From Pseudomonadota bacterium (lineage in GTDB: Bacteria > Pseudomonadota > Alphaproteobacteria > UBA828): a stretch of 55,494 nt of DNA. Under the pieces are notes generated by a model. That model saw only the letters and a list, made by a program, of their open reading frames with translations, made no database searches and was not told where the DNA came from. Where the stretch lies: positions 1 through 55,494 of the forward strand of contig JAQBTG010000025.1 in assembly GCA_027624955.1 (NCBI GenBank). The letters are read 5' to 3'. Position 1 is the stretch's first letter. Every line of letters starts with the position of its first letter. The translations under genes and the position numbers were made by a program. Positions 37,491 through 45,435 of the stretch are shown here, one piece after another.

Positions 37491-38411
37491 ATGAAAAATG
37501 TAGCGGTCATCGGCATGGGCACCATGGGGCCCGGCATTGCCGCCACCCTGGCGCGCGGCGGCATGAATGTGCGCGGCTATGACACCAGCGCCGACGCCGT
37601 AGCGAAAAGCGACGCTCTGATAAGTGGCGCCTTTGGCGTGTTGGAGGCACTTGGTATGCCGGATCACGGCGGCGCTGAGAAAATCAGCATGAGCGATAGC
37701 CTCGCGGATTGTGTCGCTGGAGCTGATCTGGTGATCGAAACGGTGCCCGAAGATGTGGACCTTAAACTTGAACTTTTGGCCACGTTGGACGGGTTGGTGT
37801 CGCGCGAATGCGTGCTGGCCAGCGATACGTCGGGCATTCCAATCACTCGGCTGCAGCAAGGAAATTCCAATCCTGGCCGGGTCATCGGCATGCACTGGTC
37901 CAATCCACCGCATATTATCCCGATTATTGAGGTTGTCGCCGGGAAGGACACGGCGCCAGAAACGGTCGAGCGGATGACCGCCCTCATCCGGCAAATCAAT
38001 CTGCTGCCGATCCTGATCAAGAAGGACGTTCCGGGCTTCGTTGAAAACCGCGTTCTCTATGCGATCATGCGCGAATGCGTGGATTTAGTTGCGGACGGCG
38101 TCATCGACGCCGAAGCACTCGACCAATGCGTCTCTTGGGGCATCGGCTATAAGCTCAGTGTCGTCGGGCCGATGGCACTTCTCGATATGGCGGGGCTCGA
38201 TATCTATCAGGCGGTGGGAAGTTATCTGAACAAGGAATTGAGTACCCGCGACGATGTCAGCCCGCTGATTACCGAGCGAACGGCAGCCGGGCGTCTCGGC
38301 ATCAAAAGCGGCGGCGGGATCTTCGATTACACGCCGGAAAAGATTGCGGCGTTGCGCCAAGCCCGCGCACAAAAACTTGTCGCGGCGCGCAAGGCGCTGG
38401 AAAACAGTTAG
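37491..38411 (+). CDS. 3-hydroxyacyl-CoA dehydrogenase-fold enzyme, probable FHMPC 5-dehydrogenase
   Basis: A 306-residue NAD-dependent enzyme: Rossmann loop IGMGTMGPGIAATLARGG, then VIETVPEDVDLK, Ser114 in SDTSGIP, His135 in GMHWSNPPHIIP and Glu147 in IIEVV, then PGFVENRVLYAIMREC. HWSNPPHIIP replaces the HFFNP of fatty-acid enzymes, and SWGIGYKLSVVGPMALLDMAGLDIY matches my memory of Mesorhizobium loti 5-formyl-3-hydroxy-2-methylpyridine-4-carboxylate 5-dehydrogenase (mlr6793), a vitamin B6 catabolic enzyme of this fold. I start at ATG 37491, just before the Rossmann loop; a longer frame overlaps the GST gene. The nearby 4-pyridoxolactonase supports the specific call. Confidence 0.75.
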   Translation: MKNVAVIGMGTMGPGIAATLARGGMNVRGYDTSADAVAKSDALISGAFGVLEALGMPDHGGAEKISMSDSLADCVAGADLVIETVPEDVDLKLELLATLDGLVSRECVLASDTSGIPITRLQQGNSNPGRVIGMHWSNPPHIIPIIEVVAGKDTAPETVERMTALIRQINLLPILIKKDVPGFVENRVLYAIMRECVDLVADGVIDAEALDQCVSWGIGYKLSVVGPMALLDMAGLDIYQAVGSYLNKELSTRDDVSPLITERTAAGRLGIKSGGGIFDYTPEKIAALRQARAQKLVAARKALENS

Positions 38412-38548
38412 AAAAATCGGGTGGGGTGCCGTTGACCCGCTGCGCCGCCCGTTACAGAGTGTTATCGTAGCTCAGCAATCCGGGCTCGGCCCAGGAGCCG
38501 GCCCCGGCGGATTGGACGACAGCAATGCAAAAGGGAGGCAATCAACAA

Positions 38549-39613
38549 ATGCATAATTTAATTGCGAATACGACACGGCGCGCCGCCATAGCCGGGCTGG
38601 CACTCGCAGCTATGGTTGCGGTCAGCGTCGGCGCCCAGGCTGGCGATGTGGTGAAGAAGATTGCGGTGTTGGTACCGGAACAGGGCACCGATTACGGTTG
38701 GAACCAACAGGGCGTTGATGCCGCCCGCGCGGTGGCCAAAAAATACAATCTCGAATTCCTGCCAGCCGAAGGGCTCGGCTATGGCGATGTGCGCCCGACA
38801 TTGCGCGAATTGGCCGATGAAGGCGCCAGCCTGATGATCGCCCATGCCAGCGGCTACAACACCGCAGCGCCGGAAATCGCAGCCGAGACCGGTGTGCCAG
38901 TGGCAATTGTCGATAGGCCGGACGGCTTGGTCCCCGGTTTGGTTGGTGACTATACGCTAAGCGGCCATGACGGCGCCTATCTCGCAGGCATTCTCGCCGC
39001 CAAAATGAGCCGTACGGGAACGGTTGGCATCGTTGTTTCCGGAGAGCCACCGTCGTGGAACTCGCAATCGGCTGGTTTCGCCATGGGCGTCCAGGCAACC
39101 GGCATGGCCACCAAGATCGTCTATGCGGTGATCGGCCCGGCAGCTTATGCTGATGCGGCCGGTGGCCGGCGCGTGACTGAATCTGTGATTTCGGCCGGCG
39201 CCGATGTAATTTTTGGCCAAGGCAACGGCTCCAGCTTCGGCATGATTCAGGCGGTTGAAACCACCAAAGCGGTCGACGGTGGCAAGGCGTGGTTCATCGA
39301 TGTGATCGGCGACAAGACCGGGCTCGACAAGGGCCACCTCTTATCGTCGGTCCTGTGGGACATGATTCCCGTTTACAGCGCCATGGTCGAGGATCTGAAC
39401 GCCGGCAAATTCGGCACGGTTGGTTATACGATCGGCCTGGCCGACGATTCCGTGCGTTTGCTCAAGACCGATCACATCCCCGCCGGTATCTGGGACGAAC
39501 TGATGAAGGTTCGCCAGCAGATCATCGACGGTTCCGTTTCGGTCGCCGAAGTATATGACGCTCAAGAAGTCCGCGCTCTGATGACCTCTGTCGAGGCGCC
39601 AGCAGCGGAATAA
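38549..39613 (+). CDS. BMP-family ABC transporter substrate-binding protein
   Basis: A 354-residue periplasmic protein. A signal peptide (TTRRAAIAGLALAAMVAVSVG, cleaved after AQA) precedes a BMP/PnrA-like domain: VLVPEQGTDYGWNQQGVDAA, VIGPAAYADAAGGRRVTESVI, ADVIFGQGNGSSFGMIQA. Typical members bind nucleosides or purines. GGGAGG 10 bases before ATG 38549 decides this start over an ATG at 38525 inside the same leader. It is followed by its ATPase and two permeases, then by 4-pyridoxolactonase, so the ligand may be a vitamin B6 vitamer or another pyridine instead of a nucleoside. Confidence 0.88.
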   Translation: MHNLIANTTRRAAIAGLALAAMVAVSVGAQAGDVVKKIAVLVPEQGTDYGWNQQGVDAARAVAKKYNLEFLPAEGLGYGDVRPTLRELADEGASLMIAHASGYNTAAPEIAAETGVPVAIVDRPDGLVPGLVGDYTLSGHDGAYLAGILAAKMSRTGTVGIVVSGEPPSWNSQSAGFAMGVQATGMATKIVYAVIGPAAYADAAGGRRVTESVISAGADVIFGQGNGSSFGMIQAVETTKAVDGGKAWFIDVIGDKTGLDKGHLLSSVLWDMIPVYSAMVEDLNAGKFGTVGYTIGLADDSVRLLKTDHIPAGIWDELMKVRQQIIDGSVSVAEVYDAQEVRALMTSVEAPAAE

Positions 39614-39630
39614 CGCAGACCATCAACGAC

Positions 39631-39655
39631 GGGGAGGCCCCAGACGGGCCGCCCC
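39631..39655 (+). other. intercistronic hairpin after the binding-protein gene
   Basis: GGGGAGGCCC (39631-39640) pairs with GGGCCGCCCC (39646-39655), one mismatch, with a 5-base loop. It lies 17 bases after the stop of the binding-protein gene and before the ATPase gene, with no T run. Such hairpins commonly keep the binding-protein mRNA more abundant than the rest of an ABC operon. Confidence 0.6.
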
Positions 39656-39707
39656 GGTTTGGGCAAGCGTCGATGAAAATACGCAGCGCACGACCGGGAA
39701 GCATGTT

Positions 39708-41297
39708 GTGAACCCGGCGGCTGACCAGGCGCCCGCAGTATCGCTGCACGCTATCACCAAGCGCTTTCCCGGCGTGCTGGCGAATGATGATATCTCGCTC
39801 GCCTTCCATGCCGGCGAGGTGCATGCGCTTCTTGGTGAAAATGGTGCTGGCAAATCTACTCTGATCGGCATTCTCGCCGGCATGCAACAGCCGGACGGCG
39901 GCCATATCGAAATCGCCGGTGCGCGGGTGCGGATCAGCTCGCCGCGTGAGAGTCTCCGCCTGCGGATCGGCACGGTTTTTCAACATGTACTGCTGGTCAA
40001 CAGCTTGACGGTTATTGAAAACCTCATGCTTGGCGGCGTGTGGTGGCGCAAGCATGACCGCAAAACGGCGCTAGGCCGATTTCACGAAATTTCAGAATTG
40101 CTCGGTGTTAAAATCGATCCAGAAGTGCCGGTCGGCCGCGTTTCACTCGGCCAACAGCAGCAGATTGAAATCATCCGTGCGCTTTGGCATGGCGGAAACG
40201 TGTTGGTGCTGGACGAGCCGACTTCCATGCTCACGCCGCATGGCGTCGAGGAATTAGGCGGCGTCATGCGGCGGCTCCGCGACCAGGGCGTCGCCATCAT
40301 CTTTGTCACCCACAAACTGCGCGAAGCCTATGCGTTTGGCGATCGTATATCGGTACTGCGTCGCGGGCGGCTCGTCGGTGATATCCCGCCGGAGCGCTTA
40401 AGCGCCATGGCGGAGGAGGAGGCGACCGATGAAATCATCCGCTTAATGTTCCGCGGCGCGGGGGAGGCGGACAATGCCGACGCCGAAACATTGGTGCGCG
40501 AGGGACACGCCAAACGGGCACGCGTCGCGTTCGATCGCGCAGCCATTGCAGCAATCACGCTTAACAATATTGTGACGCGCGCCGAGCCTGGGGAATGCGC
40601 GCTCGATGACATCAGCTTCTCCGTTAAACCCGGCGAAGTGTTTGGCATAGCCGGTGTGGACGGCAACGGCCAAAAGCATCTGGCCGAAGTGCTGGCTGGG
40701 CAGCGACCGGCGTTGTCGGGCACCATCGAAGTAAATGGCAAGCCGGCTGATCAAGACGGAGTTCCGGCCCGCCGGCGCCTCGGCGTGCGCTATATCACCG
40801 ATGAGCGGCTTGGCGAGGGAACGGTGGCGGGGCACTCCGTTGCCACCAATCTCGTGCTCAAGGAGATTGGCGCGCCGCCCTATTGGCAAGATGGCGTGAC
40901 TTTGTGGCAGCGTATCTTTCGCCATGCCCGACAAGTTATTGAGACTCACGATATCCGTACACCGTCGGAGCATACGCAACTCGGGCGGCTGTCCGGCGGC
41001 AATATCCAAAAGGTTCTGCTGGCGCGTGAAATCTCCGCCGATTCGTCTGTGGTGATCTTCAACAAACCAACTTATGGGCTTGACCTGCAGAACACCCGCT
41101 TGGCGCGCGAGCGAATTATCGCGGCGGCGGAAGAGGGCATCGCGACCATTGTCATATCGACGGAATTGGACGAATTACTTGAACTTTGCGATCGCGTTGG
41201 CGTGATGTTCGGTGGTGAACTGTCCGGCATCGTCGATAATCATGGCAACGCCGAAGCGCAAATCGGGCGTTTGATGACCGGGGCAAAAGCGGCATGA
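39708..41297 (+). CDS. BMP-type ABC importer, double ATP-binding protein
   Basis: A 529-residue protein with two ABC domains. The first is complete: Walker A GENGAGKSTLIG, signature VSLGQQQQIEI, Walker B VLVLDEPTSML and the HKLREA switch. The second is degenerate: GVDGNGQKHLAEVLAG in place of Walker A, a normal LSGGNIQKVLLAREI signature, but VVIFNKPTYGLD, which lacks the catalytic Glu. One working and one weak site is usual for sugar/nucleoside importers of this class. The start is GTG at 39708. It powers the transporter with the two following permeases. Confidence 0.9.
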   Translation: MNPAADQAPAVSLHAITKRFPGVLANDDISLAFHAGEVHALLGENGAGKSTLIGILAGMQQPDGGHIEIAGARVRISSPRESLRLRIGTVFQHVLLVNSLTVIENLMLGGVWWRKHDRKTALGRFHEISELLGVKIDPEVPVGRVSLGQQQQIEIIRALWHGGNVLVLDEPTSMLTPHGVEELGGVMRRLRDQGVAIIFVTHKLREAYAFGDRISVLRRGRLVGDIPPERLSAMAEEEATDEIIRLMFRGAGEADNADAETLVREGHAKRARVAFDRAAIAAITLNNIVTRAEPGECALDDISFSVKPGEVFGIAGVDGNGQKHLAEVLAGQRPALSGTIEVNGKPADQDGVPARRRLGVRYITDERLGEGTVAGHSVATNLVLKEIGAPPYWQDGVTLWQRIFRHARQVIETHDIRTPSEHTQLGRLSGGNIQKVLLAREISADSSVVIFNKPTYGLDLQNTRLARERIIAAAEEGIATIVISTELDELLELCDRVGVMFGGELSGIVDNHGNAEAQIGRLMTGAKAA

Positions 41298-41349
41298 CGC
41301 TACCGTTTTATAGAGGCTGGAGCGCCGCTGCCGGGATCGGCCTGGCGCG

Positions 41350-42372
41350 ATGATTTCCTCCGTCTCACGCGTTTTACTGCCGATCGTCTTGGCGCTCGTT
41401 GTCGGCGGGCTGATCCTTCTCGCGCTCGGCAAAGATCCGCTTGCCTATTACGATTGTGTTCTGCAACGCGGGCTCTTCAGCTGGAGTGGATTCCAACAGA
41501 CCGTCATCCGCTCGGCGCCCCTGCTGCTGATTGCCTCGGGACTGATCGTCGCCTTCCGGGCCGGCATCTGGAACCTTGGCGTCGATGGGCAATTCCTGCT
41601 TGCCGCGGTCGCTTCCGCCGCATTAGCGCCGCTTCTCATCTCGTCTCTGCCGTCTTGGCTGACCATCGTCATTTGCTGCGCGGTCTCCATCCTGGTGGCG
41701 ATGACCTGGTCTCTGGTGCCGGCATTTTTGAAAATTCGCTACGGGCTGAACGAGATCATCACCACCTTGATGATGACTTTTCTTGGCATTAGTTTGGCCA
41801 ACGTGCTGGTCAAGCTTCCGTTTAACGATCCCACCAATAGCGTGCCGCAAACCATGACGTTGCCGGTGGCGGACCGCTTGGGGCGGCTGTTCGATACCAC
41901 CATCCATAGCGGTATCATCATTGCCTTGGCGGCGGTTTTTGCCGTTCATTTCGTCATGACGAGAACGGCGTTCGGGCTTAGATTGCAAATCGTCGGCGCC
42001 AATCCACGCGCCGCCAAACATGCTGGGCTGAGTGTCGGGCGCCTGACCTACGCCACATTTGCACTTAGCGCCGGCCTCACCGGTCTTGGCGGCGCGGTAG
42101 AGATTCTTGGCGTGTGGGGAACCATGCGGGCGGATTGGAATCCGGCCTATGGGCTGCTGGTCGTGCCGCTGGTTTTTCTCGCCCGCTTCAATGGCATCGC
42201 GGTGATCGGGTTTACGCTGTTTTTCGCCATCCTCATGATCGGCGGCGAGAGTGCGTCGCGGAAGTTGGGGGTGCCCAATTTCTACGTGCTGGTTCTCGTC
42301 GCGCTGCTGCTCATTTTCCTCGCCCTGGTCGAGTATCTTGATCATCTGTCACGCCAGCGCAGGAGGGCCTGA
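41350..42372 (+). CDS. ABC transporter permease (BMP/sugar class), first subunit
   Basis: A 340-residue inner membrane protein with about nine hydrophobic segments. FRAGIWNLGVDGQFLLAAV and YGLNEIITTLMMTFLGISLANVLVK are the family signatures (BPD_transp_2), and GANPRAAKHAGLSVGRLTYATFALSAGLTGLGGAVEILG is the cytoplasmic coupling loop that meets the ATPase. Its stop lies 3 bases before the start of the second permease, whose AGGAGG ribosome binding site lies inside this gene's end. Confidence 0.92.
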   Translation: MISSVSRVLLPIVLALVVGGLILLALGKDPLAYYDCVLQRGLFSWSGFQQTVIRSAPLLLIASGLIVAFRAGIWNLGVDGQFLLAAVASAALAPLLISSLPSWLTIVICCAVSILVAMTWSLVPAFLKIRYGLNEIITTLMMTFLGISLANVLVKLPFNDPTNSVPQTMTLPVADRLGRLFDTTIHSGIIIALAAVFAVHFVMTRTAFGLRLQIVGANPRAAKHAGLSVGRLTYATFALSAGLTGLGGAVEILGVWGTMRADWNPAYGLLVVPLVFLARFNGIAVIGFTLFFAILMIGGESASRKLGVPNFYVLVLVALLLIFLALVEYLDHLSRQRRRA

Positions 42373-42375
42373 GAG

Positions 42376-43311
42376 ATGGACGGGCTTTTTACCGAGATTT
42401 TTGTCGCATCGTTGTTGTTCGGCGCGGTGACAGTCGGAATCCCCTTGCTCCTCGCTGGCTTGGGCGAGCAGATTTCCGAAAAGGCCGGCGTGCTCAATAT
42501 CGGCATCGAAGGCATGATGCTGATGGGCGCCTATGGCGGGTTTGTCGTGGCCTATTATACCGGCTCCTTCTGGCTCGGATTTCTCGCCGGCGGCATGGCC
42601 GGAATGGTCGTCGCATCGCTGATGGTGCTGTTCTGCGTCATTCTCAGCATGAATCAAATTGTCATTGGGATCGCGCTTACCATCGGCGCGGAGGGGCTTA
42701 CGGCGCTCCTCCATCATTTCCAGTTTAGCCGCACCTATCCGCGGCTTTCGGAAGTGCCGACCCTGGATATTCCCGGGCTGAAAGAAATCCCGGTGATCGG
42801 CCCGGCGTTGTTCGAGCGCCACGCCATCGTCTATCTTGCCGTGCTGCTGGTGGTGTTTGTTGCCTGGTTGTTTCGGCGCACCCATATCGGGCTTAATCTT
42901 CAGGCCGCCGGTGACAAACCAGCGGCGCTCGATGCCGCCGGTGTTGATGTCAAATTGACACGCGCCGCCGCCGTTCTCACCACCGGCCTGCTCGCCGGTA
43001 TTGGCGGCGCTTTTATGGCCAATGTTGGGGCGGGTCTGTTTGTCCCGTTCATGACCCACGGCGCTGGGTTCATCGGCATCGTTCTTGCCATGCTCGCGCG
43101 CGGGCATCCGTTTTGGGTTCTGCTTGGCGCGGCGTTGTTCGGCGGCAGCCTAGCGCTGACCACAGCGCTTCAGGTGGCCGGTTTGAATATACCGACCGAT
43201 GTCGTCCAGATGCTGCCGTTCGCGATGGTGATTGTGGTGCTGGTGCTGTTCGCGCGGCATAGCTATTTGCCGCCGGCCCTGGCGCTTCCCTATCATCGCG
43301 GAGAACGGTGA
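42376..43311 (+). CDS. ABC transporter permease (BMP/sugar class), second subunit
   Basis: A 311-residue inner membrane protein with about eight to nine hydrophobic segments. GEQISEKAGVLNIGIEGMMLMGAYGGFVVAYYTGS is the hallmark N-terminal part of the second permease of nucleoside-type importers, and AAGDKPAALDAAGVDVKLTRAAAVLTTGLLAGIGGAFM is the coupling loop. AGGAGG (42361-42366) precedes the ATG. The gene ends 35 bases before 4-pyridoxolactonase on the same strand. Confidence 0.92.
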   Translation: MDGLFTEIFVASLLFGAVTVGIPLLLAGLGEQISEKAGVLNIGIEGMMLMGAYGGFVVAYYTGSFWLGFLAGGMAGMVVASLMVLFCVILSMNQIVIGIALTIGAEGLTALLHHFQFSRTYPRLSEVPTLDIPGLKEIPVIGPALFERHAIVYLAVLLVVFVAWLFRRTHIGLNLQAAGDKPAALDAAGVDVKLTRAAAVLTTGLLAGIGGAFMANVGAGLFVPFMTHGAGFIGIVLAMLARGHPFWVLLGAALFGGSLALTTALQVAGLNIPTDVVQMLPFAMVIVVLVLFARHSYLPPALALPYHRGER

Positions 43312-43346
43312 TGAAATTGACTGGTATGCTAGGCAGGAGTTAGGCG

Positions 43347-44153
43347 ATGAGCGCGAACAAGGTTTATCTTTTGGATGGTGGCTCGTTGGTGATCGACGGT
43401 TATCACGCCTTTTGGAATCGAGGGCCCGGCGGCGAAATCCGCTTTCCGTGTTATTCGGTTCTGATCGACCATCCGGACGGGCTTTACATTTTCGATACCG
43501 GATATGATCACGCCCATGTCGAGCGCGTATTACCATTCGAAAAACCACAGCAAACCGAGGCGCAGACGATCCCCGGGCAGTTGGCAGCGGTGGGCTTAAA
43601 GTCGAGCGACATCAACTATGTCATCAACTCGCATTATCACTTCGATCATTGCGGCGGCAATATTCACCTGACCGAGGCGTGCACGCTGTGTCATGCCAAA
43701 GAGCTTGAAGCCTGTGCATCTCCGCATCCGTTCGAAGTTCTGGGCTATTCAGATTTGAACTTTTCGCCGGAGATTAGAGACAAGCGCGGCTTGGAAGCGC
43801 CGCCGGAACCGGCGCTTGATATCTACACGCCAAAATTCGAAACGCTCAGCAACGATCAGGAAATCGCCAAGGGTTTATGGCTGTTCGAGACGCCCGGCCA
43901 CACCGCGGGCCATTACAGTCTAATGGTGGAACTGGCCGGCCGCCGCCCAATGCTGTTTTCCGCCGATGCCTGTTACAGCAAGAAGAATATGGATTTGATG
44001 TGCATTTCGAGTTTCCACCTCGATCCGGTGGCTAGTTTCCAATCCATGCTGCGCCTGAAGGAACTGGCGGAGAAATTTGACGCGGAACTCTTCTATTCGC
44101 ACGATCCGAAAAGCTTTCCCAACTATCTGCTGGCGCCAAATTTCTATTCGTGA
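43347..44153 (+). CDS. 4-pyridoxolactonase (metallo-beta-lactamase fold)
   Basis: Hydrolyses 4-pyridoxolactone to 4-pyridoxic acid in vitamin B6 degradation (EC 3.1.1.27). It has 268 residues, the length I recall for the M. loti enzyme, and the N terminus KVYLLDGGSLVIDGYHAFWN with RGPGGEIRFP matches it closely in memory. The two-zinc site is complete: His96, His98, Asp100, His101 (SHYHFDHCGG), His185 (TPGHTAGH), Asp207 (FSADACYS) and His252 (YSHDPKSF). N-acyl homoserine lactonases share the fold but not the N-terminal segment. AGGAG precedes the ATG. It closes the transporter operon and converges with pyridoxamine-pyruvate aminotransferase. Confidence 0.87.
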   Translation: MSANKVYLLDGGSLVIDGYHAFWNRGPGGEIRFPCYSVLIDHPDGLYIFDTGYDHAHVERVLPFEKPQQTEAQTIPGQLAAVGLKSSDINYVINSHYHFDHCGGNIHLTEACTLCHAKELEACASPHPFEVLGYSDLNFSPEIRDKRGLEAPPEPALDIYTPKFETLSNDQEIAKGLWLFETPGHTAGHYSLMVELAGRRPMLFSADACYSKKNMDLMCISSFHLDPVASFQSMLRLKELAEKFDAELFYSHDPKSFPNYLLAPNFYS

Positions 44154-44182
44154 GGGCTTGGCCGTTACGGATCTAGCTGGCG

Positions 44183-45361
44183 TCAGGCGATGTTCGGTAT
44201 TTCTGCCATGGCGGCCTCGATCCCACGACCGATATCCGCAGTGATACCGTAGTGGCGGACGGCGGCACCAAACACCGCGACGGCGGCGATAGCATAAATC
44301 GGCTCTGCCACCGGTCCCATGTGACCGATGCGGATCAGTTTGTCATATGTCTCCCGACTTCCGGCTGAAAGCGTTACGCCATAGGTTTGCCGCGCTACGC
44401 TGTGGATTTGTTTGGTGGTTAGACCGCCGGGAATCTTGACGGCAGTTGTGGTTGGCGCGGCAATCGATTCGCGCGCCGGCCAGAGTTCCAGCCCCATCGC
44501 CTTGATGCCGGCGCGGCACGCCCGTGCCGTCAGTGCATGGCGCTGCCAGACAACTTCCGGCCCTTCTTCCAAATAGTGATCGAGCGCGGCGTCGAGACCC
44601 TGCACTTCCGATACCGACGGCGTGAATGGATACCTGTTCTCCTTGCGCCACGCGTCTTTCCAATCGAGCAGACTGAGTACGGACGCACGCGGCGCGGTTT
44701 GATTATTTTCCATATGCGCCCAGGCGGCCTCGCTCACATCAAGAATGGAGAGCCCAGGCGAGCTGCCGAGGCATTTCCCGGGGCCGGTAATGAAAATGTC
44801 GGCCGCACAACTTCCTGGATGGACATCCATGCCGGCAAATGACGAAACGGCGTCGACCAACAACAGCGCGCCGTGAGCCTTGACCACCGCGCCGATCTCG
44901 TCGATCGGATTGATGGTGCCTGACGGCGTGTCGTGATGAACGGCGGAGACGATAGTGACATCCGGATTGGCGCGGAGCGCCTCCGCCACCTGCGCCGGGT
45001 CGATGGCCTCGTTATAGGCCACTTCCACTTCCGTCAGCCGCTTGCAATGGCGCGTCGCCCAATGGCCGAAGCCCTTACCATACACGCCGGAGGCCAGATT
45101 CAGCACGGTATCGTTGGCCGAGATGAGCGATGCTGCCGCCGCCTCAATCGCCACCGCCGGCTCGGCATGCAGGATGAGGGCTGGATTATCACTTCGCATG
45201 GCGCGGCCGGCCTTCAAACAGACCTGCTCATAAAAATTTAGAAAATAGGAGTCGTAGTCGTAGGGTACCGGCCGTGACAATGCTTCCTGGACGCACGGAT
45301 AGATCGCGACCGGGCCGGACGTCAATGTCATGGTCGGCGCCTTGATCGGTGTATTTCCCAT
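44183..45361 (-). CDS. ppaT: pyridoxamine-pyruvate aminotransferase
   Basis: Transfers the amino group of pyridoxamine to pyruvate, giving pyridoxal and alanine (EC 2.6.1.30), without PLP as a cofactor. The 392-residue fold-type I protein follows the M. loti enzyme in many segments: SGVYGKGFGHWATRH, YNEAIDPAQVAEAL, HHDTPSGTINPIDEIGA, VDAVSSFAGMDVHP, FTPSVSEVQGLD and IRIGHMGPVAEPIYAIAA. Lys196 in ITGPGKCLG corresponds to its pyridoxal-binding lysine. Ser- and Ala-glyoxylate aminotransferases are the nearest alternative. I start at ATG 45361, 7 bases after GAGGGA. It diverges from the GMC oxidase across 74 bases. Confidence 0.86.
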   Translation of the reverse strand: MGNTPIKAPTMTLTSGPVAIYPCVQEALSRPVPYDYDSYFLNFYEQVCLKAGRAMRSDNPALILHAEPAVAIEAAAASLISANDTVLNLASGVYGKGFGHWATRHCKRLTEVEVAYNEAIDPAQVAEALRANPDVTIVSAVHHDTPSGTINPIDEIGAVVKAHGALLLVDAVSSFAGMDVHPGSCAADIFITGPGKCLGSSPGLSILDVSEAAWAHMENNQTAPRASVLSLLDWKDAWRKENRYPFTPSVSEVQGLDAALDHYLEEGPEVVWQRHALTARACRAGIKAMGLELWPARESIAAPTTTAVKIPGGLTTKQIHSVARQTYGVTLSAGSRETYDKLIRIGHMGPVAEPIYAIAAVAVFGAAVRHYGITADIGRGIEAAMAEIPNIA

Positions 45362-45435
45362 GCCGGGTTCCCTCTTGCTGGTCAGAGGGCAATATACCGT
45401 GCATCGCTGCCGTCGGTAAGTCATTATCGCGTTCG

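Noticed and set aside
43347-44153. N-acyl homoserine lactonase (quorum quenching)
   Set aside because: The fold and zinc site are shared, but the N-terminal segment and the 268-residue length fit 4-pyridoxolactonase, and PPAT and a pyridoxine-oxidase-like gene are adjacent.
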